Below, in pieces: positions 5,235-10,449 of a stretch of DNA of 10,449 nt. Every line of letters begins with the position of its first letter. The stretch's first letter is position 1. The notes under the pieces were generated by a model. That model had not been told where the DNA came from and did not search any database. It saw nothing but the letters and a program-made list of their open reading frames with translations. Source of the DNA: Desulfurococcales archaeon (lineage in GTDB: Archaea; Thermoproteota; Thermoprotei_A; Sulfolobales; Desulfurococcaceae). A program made the position numbers and the translations under genes. Location of the stretch: assembly GCA_027083045.1 (NCBI GenBank), contig JALWQP010000171.1:1-10449 (forward strand), written 5' to 3'.

Positions 5235-5585
5235 TTAAATACATCTAATACCAACATATACTTCATTCATAACTTTAAACGGTGCCCTAGGCTGTTCACG
5301 AAGCTTAATGACAACAAGAAGCCCTGCAATAGATAATACTATGCGATAGTAGTCCTCGAATTTGTTGATCGAGACTACATGTGCTCGACCACAGAAATCA
5401 TATTGCAGACACTTATCCTTACTCTTATCAACATATACCTCAACATCTGTTCCTCGTCGTAACTTCATTATCTTTTCATGAAGCTCTACTTCCATTGATA
5501 TATCATTACAGCTAAGCTTGGCCCTATAAACATCGGGTAACCTAAGCGGCTCAGTACTATCAATTCTACATTTGTATATCGGCAT
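5235..5585 (-). CDS. rpo8: RNA polymerase subunit Rpo8 (RpoG)
   Basis: The 116-residue protein matches crenarchaeal Rpo8, the archaeal counterpart of eukaryotic Rpb8, found in crenarchaea and some related lineages but missing from most euryarchaea. Signatures are LSCNDISMEVELHE (24-37), DFCGRAHVVSI (63-73) and LSIAGLLVVIKL (84-95), followed by MNEVYVGI near the end; these are the conserved blocks of the OB-like fold. Length is normal. Rpo8 sits on the large subunit Rpo1 at the polymerase periphery. The ATG at 5585 follows a TATA-like GCTTATAATG (5611-5620) by about 25-30 bases, giving an almost leaderless message. It is divergent from the SmAP3 gene and leads the minus-strand group with the unknown protein and HerA-like ATPase. 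Identification is from remembered family motifs. Confidence 0.88.
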   Translation of the reverse strand: MPIYKCRIDSTEPLRLPDVYRAKLSCNDISMEVELHEKIMKLRRGTDVEVYVDKSKDKCLQYDFCGRAHVVSINKFEDYYRIVLSIAGLLVVIKLREQPRAPFKVMNEVYVGIRCI

Positions 5586-5610
5586 CCCATAACCCCCAAG
5601 TAGGGCATAT

Positions 5611-5637
5611 CATTATAAGCGCAATTTCAATATATCC
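5611..5637. promoter_or_regulatory. Divergent promoters of rpo8 and the SmAP3 gene
   Basis: On the minus strand GCTTATAATG (5611-5620) serves rpo8 with a start near 5590. On the plus strand CAATATATCC (5628-5637) serves the SmAP3 gene with a start near 5657, leaving a leader of about 18 bases that holds the ribosome site AGGTGAT (5663-5669). The two TATA elements lie less than 20 bases apart, so polymerases may compete. Confidence 0.5.
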
Positions 5638-5674
5638 CTACTCGGATATTAGTTTTCCCTAAAGGTGATACGAT

Positions 5675-6127
5675 ATGGGCATAATCGATGCTTCCAGACG
5701 ATTAGCGGCTGAGCTCGCCGGCCTAATTGACAAGAAGATCAAGGTTATTCTTGCTGATGGACGATATTACGAGGGAAAATTAGTTGGTTTCGATCATCCG
5801 AGTCTGAACCTATTATTGGAAAACGCTGTCGATAACAATGGTAATACGTATCCTAAAGTATTTATCAAGGGAGAGAGAGTCTCGGAGATATTGACAACAG
5901 AAATACCATTATTCGAGCCCGAAGACTTCAAGGAGTTTATCATGAGAAACATGCGTATACCTGAGCATCTAAGCAAGATAATACGTGAAGCGAGAGCTGT
6001 GATTATCCAGAGCCGCTACAATGTTACAGAGAGAGGTGTTGAAGGCACGGGCCCATTAGCACAGACCATCTATGAGTTCTTCCAGAAGTATATGGAGGAA
6101 AGAAAGAAGGTTCTAAAGGGAAAGTAA
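5675..6127 (+). CDS. Sm-like archaeal protein with C-terminal domain (SmAP3 type)
   Basis: The 150-residue protein starts with an Lsm/Sm domain: Sm1 spans about residues 20-51 (KKIKVILADGRYYEGKL, then GFDHPSLNLLLENA) and Sm2 is VFIKGERVSEI (62-72). Asp 40, His 41 and Asn 45 are at the usual uridine-binding loop. Ordinary archaeal SmAP1/2 stop here at about 80 residues; this one continues for 70 more (PEDFKEFIMRNMRIPEHLSK onward), as in the crenarchaeal SmAP3 class. Sm rings bind U-rich RNA; SmAP3's exact role is unsettled. The ATG at 5675 has AGGTGAT six bases upstream. Its stop is one base before the tgtA start, so the two genes form a tight transcription unit, linking RNA binding with tRNA modification by position only. 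Confidence 0.9.
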   Translation: MGIIDASRRLAAELAGLIDKKIKVILADGRYYEGKLVGFDHPSLNLLLENAVDNNGNTYPKVFIKGERVSEILTTEIPLFEPEDFKEFIMRNMRIPEHLSKIIREARAVIIQSRYNVTERGVEGTGPLAQTIYEFFQKYMEERKKVLKGK

Positions 6128-6128
6128 T

Positions 6129-7712
6129 TTGGAATACTATGACCCAAAAGAATATGATCTAGCTGGAAGGATAGCAAAGCTAAAAACAAAAAACGGAACA
6201 ATAGAAACACCCTACCTTTTTCCCGTAATTGATCCTATTCGTCAGGATGTACCCTTATATGTAATCGAGAAAATGGGTTTTAACGCCTTCATTACAAATG
6301 CATACCTCTTCTACAGAAGAAATAGAGGGAGACCCAAGAACATACACGACACGCTAAAATGGAACAAAATAATCATGACCGACTCGGGAGGATACCAAGT
6401 ACTGGTCTATGGAGACATAGAAATAGACAATAAGACAATAATCGAGTATGAGAAACAGATCGGCGTTGACATCGGCGTTATACTTGATGTGCCAACGGGA
6501 ACTAAAATGTCATGGGAAGAAGCACGTAGAGCCGTCTTTGAGACTTTTGATAGAGCAACGGAGGCCTTACCCCTATTAATGGATGCCGACCAATTATGGG
6601 TTCTCCCTATCCAGGGGGCACCATATAGGGATCTCGTGCTCTACTCCAGCCTACGCGCATGGAAGTATCCCTACCACATCCACGCATTAGGTTCCCCTAC
6701 AGTGCTTCTTGAAAGATATGATTATACGGACATAGTAGAGCTTGTCGCATTAGCAAGATTACATTTACCCCCTCAGAAACCGCTCCACGTATTTGGCGTC
6801 GGGCACCCGATGATTCTGCCCTTTCTAGTAGCTTTGGGTGCAGACCTTTTTGATAGTGCGAGCTACATACTATATGCTCGAGATGGACGCTACATGACTG
6901 AGACAGGGACGAGGCGACTAGATGAGCTAACATATCTTCCATGCAGTTGCCCAGTATGTTCTAGGTATACACTGGCAGAGCTAAAGAGTCTAAAGAGGAA
7001 GGAGCAGATCAGATTATTAGCGACTCATAATCTATATGTCCTCATGGAGGAGCTTAGGAAAATCAAGGAACATATAAAGGAGGGTAGATTATGGGAGTAT
7101 CTTGAATATAAGAGCAAAGCTCACCCATCGCTTAGATCAGCGTTTAATATAGTTAAGAAATACGTTAGGCTACTCGAAAAATATAATCCTCTTACAAAGC
7201 CTAATACCTTCGCTATGATGATGAACGACTACGATAGCTTGCATCATCCTAGACTCAGAGCGATTAAAAAGAACGTATATAAATTCGTCTTGTCTAAGCT
7301 AGACCTTGGAAATACCATTTACTTAGTACCAGCTATTAGGAAGCCTTATAGCAGCATCATCGAGTTAGTTAAAGAAATAATTCCTAATGAAGAATATCTA
7401 TTTTATCATCCATTCCTAGGCGTATTTCCACCAAGCCTTTCCAACACTTACCCATTCTTCCAACATGAATACAATGATAACATCGACCGTTATACCATTA
7501 TCGAAAGCTCAAATGAGATTGTTGACACAATAATAAAACTCAGGGAATTTAGAAAGAGCATTAATGAGGTAATAATATATTATGTTGAGGATTCCTGGTC
7601 TGAAAGCTTGTCAGAAGCAATATGCGAGATTCTTTTAGGGCACGGCATTAAATGTACTAGACATACATTGGGTGCTCTCGTTCAGTCTCAACTTCGCCCT
7701 CGAGAGCTTTGA
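6129..7712 (+). CDS. tgtA: Archaeosine tRNA-guanine transglycosylase, catalytic part without PUA domain
   Basis: The 527-residue enzyme exchanges guanine 15 in the tRNA D-loop for preQ0, the first tRNA step of archaeosine synthesis. Motifs: MTDSGGYQVLVYGDIEI with Asp 85 in the TDSGG motif; VILDVPTG (118-124); GADLFDSASYILYARDG (237-253), where Asp 242 fits the archaeal nucleophile; and a zinc site formed by Cys 272, Cys 274, Cys 277 and His 300. A C1-like region follows (KPNTFAMMMNDYDSLHHPRL). Many archaeal TgtA proteins go on to a C-terminal PUA domain that grips the tRNA acceptor stem; this one lacks it, and a stand-alone PUA protein is encoded at 8411-8896 on the other strand. The start is TTG at 6129, one base after the preceding stop, with AAAGGGA upstream; TTG is credible in this setting. 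The last 56 bases overlap the PAC2 gene antisense. Confidence 0.95.
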   Translation: MEYYDPKEYDLAGRIAKLKTKNGTIETPYLFPVIDPIRQDVPLYVIEKMGFNAFITNAYLFYRRNRGRPKNIHDTLKWNKIIMTDSGGYQVLVYGDIEIDNKTIIEYEKQIGVDIGVILDVPTGTKMSWEEARRAVFETFDRATEALPLLMDADQLWVLPIQGAPYRDLVLYSSLRAWKYPYHIHALGSPTVLLERYDYTDIVELVALARLHLPPQKPLHVFGVGHPMILPFLVALGADLFDSASYILYARDGRYMTETGTRRLDELTYLPCSCPVCSRYTLAELKSLKRKEQIRLLATHNLYVLMEELRKIKEHIKEGRLWEYLEYKSKAHPSLRSAFNIVKKYVRLLEKYNPLTKPNTFAMMMNDYDSLHHPRLRAIKKNVYKFVLSKLDLGNTIYLVPAIRKPYSSIIELVKEIIPNEEYLFYHPFLGVFPPSLSNTYPFFQHEYNDNIDRYTIIESSNEIVDTIIKLREFRKSINEVIIYYVEDSWSESLSEAICEILLGHGIKCTRHTLGALVQSQLRPREL

Positions 7713-8406
7713 GCATTTCTTTTTTCTTCTCCTCGATCCTCTCTATGACCTTAGCTTCTTCCAGGAGGCGATCAGTCTTTATTTTGACCCCCAGTATATC
7801 TGAGATAATATCAACAGCAACAGCAGTAGCCCTAGGATCTGGGCGGTACAGCTCCGTATAAGCAAATATAGCCATGCCTGGAATGTCGTTGGCCTCTAGG
7901 AATAGCATTGTTAGGGCAAGAGGCCCTATAACGTGTTTTTCTTCAAGCAACGGTGCGTCCAGCCGTCTCTTACAGTCTCCTATTGGGATCCATCGGTATT
8001 TTTCATCTTCCTTCTCCCTTACAGCAGGGTCTAACCCGCCTATAAGTATGGCTTCACTAATGCCTACACTTTTGAGCCAAGAGCCCAGATATTCGGCGTA
8101 TTTTGTCCTTTCACGTACATGGGGTGTGCCGTGGTTAACGAGTACCAGTAGTTTCTTATTATTTACAACACCATAATATAGTTCGAAAGGATAGGTGAGC
8201 CCATATCCTTTTTTATAGAATGTTGCTTCAGGCATGTGCTGTGTTATTATGAAGCCTATCCGTCGAAGACCCAGCTCCATAGCTATATGCCTACTAGCTA
8301 GATATCCGACCATTCCAAAGCCTTGATAACCCGTCACGAAGATCGAGTCCTTGAGTTCTGATGGATTAAACCCCTTAAACATAAAGGCCTTTATCCTTGC
8401 TACCAA
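7657..8406 (-). CDS. PAC2-family proteasome assembly chaperone homolog with HbYX-type tail
   Basis: The 249-residue protein matches the PAC2 family (archaeal PbaA/PbaB and eukaryotic PAC2): an N-terminal segment IFVTGYQGFGMVGYLASRHI, then ELYYGVVNNKKLLVLVNHGTP, AILIGGLDPAVREK, PGMAIFAYTELYRPDPRATA, and a charged C-terminal helix (VIERIEEKKKEMLKALEGEV). It ends EHPMYV. Met-Tyr-Val is a HbYX tail (hydrophobic, Tyr, any residue), the signal by which PAN and PbaA dock into the 20S alpha ring. With PAN in the same operon, a role in assembling or binding the proteasome is likely; that is inference. The start is TTG at 8406 with GAGGT (8416-8420) upstream, overlapping the stop region of the PUA gene four bases away. 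Without PAN it would be annotated only as a PAC2-family protein. Confidence 0.88.
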   Translation of the reverse strand: MVARIKAFMFKGFNPSELKDSIFVTGYQGFGMVGYLASRHIAMELGLRRIGFIITQHMPEATFYKKGYGLTYPFELYYGVVNNKKLLVLVNHGTPHVRERTKYAEYLGSWLKSVGISEAILIGGLDPAVREKEDEKYRWIPIGDCKRRLDAPLLEEKHVIGPLALTMLFLEANDIPGMAIFAYTELYRPDPRATAVAVDIISDILGVKIKTDRLLEEAKVIERIEEKKKEMLKALEGEVETEREHPMYV

Positions 8407-8410
8407 GATT

Positions 8411-8896
8411 TTATACCTCGTTTATTCCCTCCCTAATCCTAACTCCCTCCCCCCATCCATAATATATCATTTCCCATCCGGGCTTAGAGGCTTTCCCTAC
8501 ACCAATAACTTCCCCTGTCTCATAATCAACTACAACAACTTCATCGCCGGGTCTTATATCGGGATCCGCCCATACGATGTGCTTGGTAAACACGTTTCCC
8601 CCATCAGCTATGAAGCCCGCATATTTATGATTAACGTAAACCCTACAGAGCGGCTGAGGCAACAATTGATGTAATGTTAGCCCAGCAGGTATATGAAGTA
8701 TGAATCTATAATCACTTGCTCTCACCGACAAATAATGTTTACCATCTAAAATAAGATACCTTATCTTATGTGTAGATGGACTCAATACAAGACGTATGTT
8801 TTCAGGAATGAAACTATCAGTTATTCCTCTAAACTGTAGTTTAGCTATTGTTCTGAGCTCTTTAAGTTCAGAAAGAGTGGGGGGACGAACTAGCAA
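8411..8896 (-). CDS. Stand-alone PUA protein, probable split C-terminal half of TgtA
   Basis: The 161-residue protein begins MLVRPPTLSELKELRTIAKL and has a C2-like region to about residue 80. Residues 84-157 form a PUA domain: CRVYVNHKYAGFIADGGNVF, KHIVWADPDIRPGDEVVVVD and ETGEVIGVGKASKPGWEM, with the usual glycine-rich end GWGEGVRIREGI. The C2-plus-PUA order is that of the C-terminal part of full-length archaeal TgtA, which the tgtA gene in this window lacks, so the two could act as separate chains on tRNA G15. A general tRNA/rRNA-binding PUA protein is the alternative. The start is TTG at 8896 with GGTG about eight bases upstream, 14 bases after the pan stop; the next gene starts four bases beyond its own stop. 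It is thus the middle gene of a proteasome operon, an unexpected place for a tRNA protein. Confidence 0.85.
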   Translation of the reverse strand: MLVRPPTLSELKELRTIAKLQFRGITDSFIPENIRLVLSPSTHKIRYLILDGKHYLSVRASDYRFILHIPAGLTLHQLLPQPLCRVYVNHKYAGFIADGGNVFTKHIVWADPDIRPGDEVVVVDYETGEVIGVGKASKPGWEMIYYGWGEGVRIREGINEV

Positions 8897-8910
8897 AAAC
8901 CAACACCGGT

Positions 8911-10125
8911 CTACTGGAATATCGGTGAGAACGATCTTTTCTCACGCTCGTTGTCCAGATACTTCATATTATTATCACGTATGTATTTCTTAGACATAAC
9001 CTTGTCGACAGCCTTAATGAAATCAGTCATAGTAACATATTTGCGTCCATCACGTATAGCATTATATCCGGCCTCAGTAACTATAGCCTTGATCTCGGCT
9101 CCCGTAGCCCCTTCAGTGCGGCGAGCTAACTCGTACAGATCCACGTCTTTGAGCTTCATCCTACGTGTGTGTACTTTGAATATCTCGTATCTACCATTTA
9201 GGTCTGGTAGTGGAACCTCGATTAGCCGGTCAAACCTTCCAGGCCTCAGAATAGCTGGGTCAAGTATGTCTATTCTATTAGTAGCTGCTATTATCTTAAC
9301 ATTATCAAGAGGCCTAAACCCATCTATTTCTGCGAGTAGCTGCATAAGGGTTCTCTGGACTTCTCTCTCACCACTAGTTCCAATATCAAGTCTTCTTGCA
9401 GCTATAGCGTCTATTTCATCGATAAATACTATTGCAGGGGCTTTCTTCCTAGCTAGTCTAAAGACTTCTCTTACTATTCTTGCACCCTCACCTATGAATT
9501 TCTGAACAAGCTCGCTCCCAACGATACTGATAAACGTTGCGCCAGCTTCATGAGCTACAGCTTTTGCTAGAAGTGTTTTTCCACATCCTGGCGGGCCATA
9601 GAGGAGTACTCCCTTCGGAGGCTCAATACCGACTTCTCTAAATAGGTCTGGGTTCTTCAAGGGTAATTCTACAACTTCTCTGAGCTCTTGGATCTGGCTC
9701 TTAAGACCGCCTATATCACTGAATGAAACCTCTGGCCTCTCGATTACTTCCATGGATTTAACGTATGGGTCTTCGTAATCCGGAAGTATTTCAACGATCG
9801 TTGAGCCCCTCTGGTTTAACGCGACATGCATCCCTGGATGAAGCTTCTCCTTATCTATCTTTTCGCTGATACTGACAATCAGGTTTGGCCCAGTAGTGCT
9901 TTTAACAATAGCTCTTCCATCATCGAGTACATCGATCACTATTGCCTCTACGAGTGGAGGAGATAATAGTTTCTCTATCTCTGTTTGATAATATTTTATC
10001 TGCATTTTTAGTCTCTCCTTCTCGACCTCCAGCCATCTCAGCTTCGACTCCAAGAACCTAATATAGTCGTCAGTGCTCATCTTACCTGTTAACGTGTCCT
10101 TAGGCTCATTAGTGCTCATAAGCAT
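8911..10125 (-). CDS. pan: Proteasome-activating nucleotidase PAN (AAA+ unfoldase)
   Basis: The 404-residue protein has the PAN order: an N-terminal coiled coil ([18 protein letters not shown], about 22-55), an OB domain after [20 protein letters not shown], then one AAA+ module. Walker A is GPPGCGKT (177-184), the pore loop KFIGEGAR (209-216), Walker B VFIDEIDA (233-240), sensor 1 AATN (280-283), and the Arg fingers lie in RPGRFDR (294-300). PAN forms a hexamer on the 20S proteasome, unfolding substrates with ATP and opening the gate with C-terminal tails. The tail here ends in Ile-Phe-Gln, so Phe replaces the usual Tyr of HbYX. I chose ATG 10125; a TTG one codon earlier would leave no room for the AGGGG site, and ATG at 10119 is a minor alternative. 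It leads the operon with the PUA and PAC2 genes and is divergent from aMBF1. Confidence 0.96.
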   Translation of the reverse strand: MLMSTNEPKDTLTGKMSTDDYIRFLESKLRWLEVEKERLKMQIKYYQTEIEKLLSPPLVEAIVIDVLDDGRAIVKSTTGPNLIVSISEKIDKEKLHPGMHVALNQRGSTIVEILPDYEDPYVKSMEVIERPEVSFSDIGGLKSQIQELREVVELPLKNPDLFREVGIEPPKGVLLYGPPGCGKTLLAKAVAHEAGATFISIVGSELVQKFIGEGARIVREVFRLARKKAPAIVFIDEIDAIAARRLDIGTSGEREVQRTLMQLLAEIDGFRPLDNVKIIAATNRIDILDPAILRPGRFDRLIEVPLPDLNGRYEIFKVHTRRMKLKDVDLYELARRTEGATGAEIKAIVTEAGYNAIRDGRKYVTMTDFIKAVDKVMSKKYIRDNNMKYLDNEREKRSFSPIFQ

Positions 10126-10143
10126 CAACCCCTAAGTACTAAT

Positions 10144-10152
10144 GGTTATATC
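10144..10152. promoter_or_regulatory. Shared TATA element between pan (-) and mbf1 (+)
   Basis: GGTTATATC reads as a TATA-like element on both strands. Toward mbf1 it predicts a start near 10174 and a leader of about 27 bases with GAGGATGA before the ATG. Toward pan it predicts a start near 10124, at the pan ATG itself, hence a leaderless message even though AGGGG precedes the ATG in the DNA. A TTTTTAGGG further upstream on the minus strand is an alternative for pan that would keep AGGGG in the leader. Confidence 0.45.
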
Positions 10153-10200
10153 TACCCCTAAAAACCATAGTATCTAATATCACTATCTGAGGATGAGAAA

Positions 10201-10449
10201 ATGCCCTGCTACTGCGAGTTATGTGGCAGAGAGATCCCTGATGAACGACTATGTAGAACTGTTATGGTCGAAGGAGTAGTAATGACTGTTTGCCCACAGT
10301 GTTATAACAGACTGATGAAGAAAAGAGGCGTTCCTACCCAAAGAACATTTAGTACACACTCATTAGCAACGCAGAAGCCCAGACCTATAAAGCCCAGGCC
10401 ACCGAGGAGAATAACTAGAAGAATACTTGAGGACGATTACGAGGATGTA
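10201..10449 (+). CDS. mbf1: aMBF1, archaeal multiprotein bridging factor (N-terminal part, runs off the window)
   Basis: The first 83 codons are present. The product starts MPCYCELCGREIPDERLC and has a zinc ribbon formed by Cys 5, Cys 8, Cys 31 and Cys 34 (VMTVCPQCYNRL). A basic, proline-rich linker follows (KPRPIKPRPPRRITRR) and then ILEDDYEDV. This zinc ribbon plus flexible linker is the N-terminal half of archaeal MBF1; the C-terminal helix-turn-helix domain would lie past the window edge. aMBF1 is known in archaea to bind the small ribosomal subunit and is discussed as a transcription or translation factor. GAGGATGA (10189-10196) is the ribosome site. The identification rests on the N-terminal half only. 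Confidence 0.88.
   Translation, partial: MPCYCELCGREIPDERLCRTVMVEGVVMTVCPQCYNRLMKKRGVPTQRTFSTHSLATQKPRPIKPRPPRRITRRILEDDYEDV

Noticed and set aside
7874..8674. Two plus-strand frames opposite the PAC2 and PUA genes
   Set aside because: Both are complements of well-recognised genes with ribosome sites and tight operon spacing; their translations have no family character.
8951..9505. Open frame of 184 codons antisense to pan
   Set aside because: Low-complexity Ser/Leu/Ile composition mirrors the AAA+ gene on the other strand; no independent promoter or ribosome site.
1..10449. CRISPR arrays, tRNA genes, insertion sequences, integrase sites, replication origin
   Set aside because: I saw no regularly spaced repeats, no tRNA-like cloverleaf, no transposase or inverted-repeat ends, and no origin-type repeat cluster by eye. 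The gene content is ordinary chromosomal housekeeping, not an island.

Overview
The window reads as chromosomal DNA of a hyperthermophilic crenarchaeon, most likely of the order Desulfurococcales (a Staphylothermus-like relative is my best guess from protein style, not proven). The reasons are a Lys/Glu/Ile-rich proteome, TATA boxes close to start codons, Shine-Dalgarno sites of the AGGTGATC type, frequent TTG starts inside gene clusters, and a crenarchaeal gene set: ABCE1, Rpo8, thermosome, SmAP3, a TgtA lacking its PUA domain, PAN and aMBF1. I see no insertion sequence, CRISPR array, tRNA or rRNA. Nearly every gene belongs to transcription, translation, tRNA modification or protein quality control.

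Layout. 1-302 (-) is the N-terminal end of the ribosome-recycling ATPase ABCE1. 303-508 holds its promoter and a candidate C/D box guide RNA at about 430-500 (+). 509-793 (-) is a single-zinc-ribbon TFS/RpoM-like protein. 987-1079 (+) is a 30-codon gene for a peptide made almost only of Glu and Trp with Trp in a heptad rhythm; it is the strangest object here. 1094-1858 (-) is an operon of ribosomal protein eS17 followed by a divergent protein resembling the KEOPS subunit Cgi121. 2015-3652 (+) is a thermosome subunit with a possible leaderless upstream mini-ORF.

3658-5585 (-) carries Rpo8, a small unknown protein and a compact HerA-like ATPase. 5675-7712 (+) is a tight SmAP3-tgtA pair. Facing it, 10125-7657 (-) is a three-gene operon: the proteasome-activating ATPase PAN, a stand-alone PUA protein that looks like the missing C-terminal part of TgtA, and a PAC2-family protein ending in Met-Tyr-Val, a HbYX-type proteasome-docking tail. 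The tgtA and PAC2 reading frames overlap tail to tail by 56 bp. 10201-10449 (+) is the start of aMBF1, divergent from PAN around a shared TATA element.

How they fit together. ABCE1, eS17 and SmAP3 serve translation and RNA handling; the Cgi121-like protein, TgtA and the PUA protein point to tRNA modification (t6A and archaeosine); Rpo8, the TFS-like protein and aMBF1 belong to transcription; thermosome, PAN and the PAC2 protein form the folding and degradation arm. Apart from this housekeeping, the points most worth checking are the Glu/Trp peptide, the guide RNA, the leader mini-ORFs, the PAC2 tail and the split TgtA.
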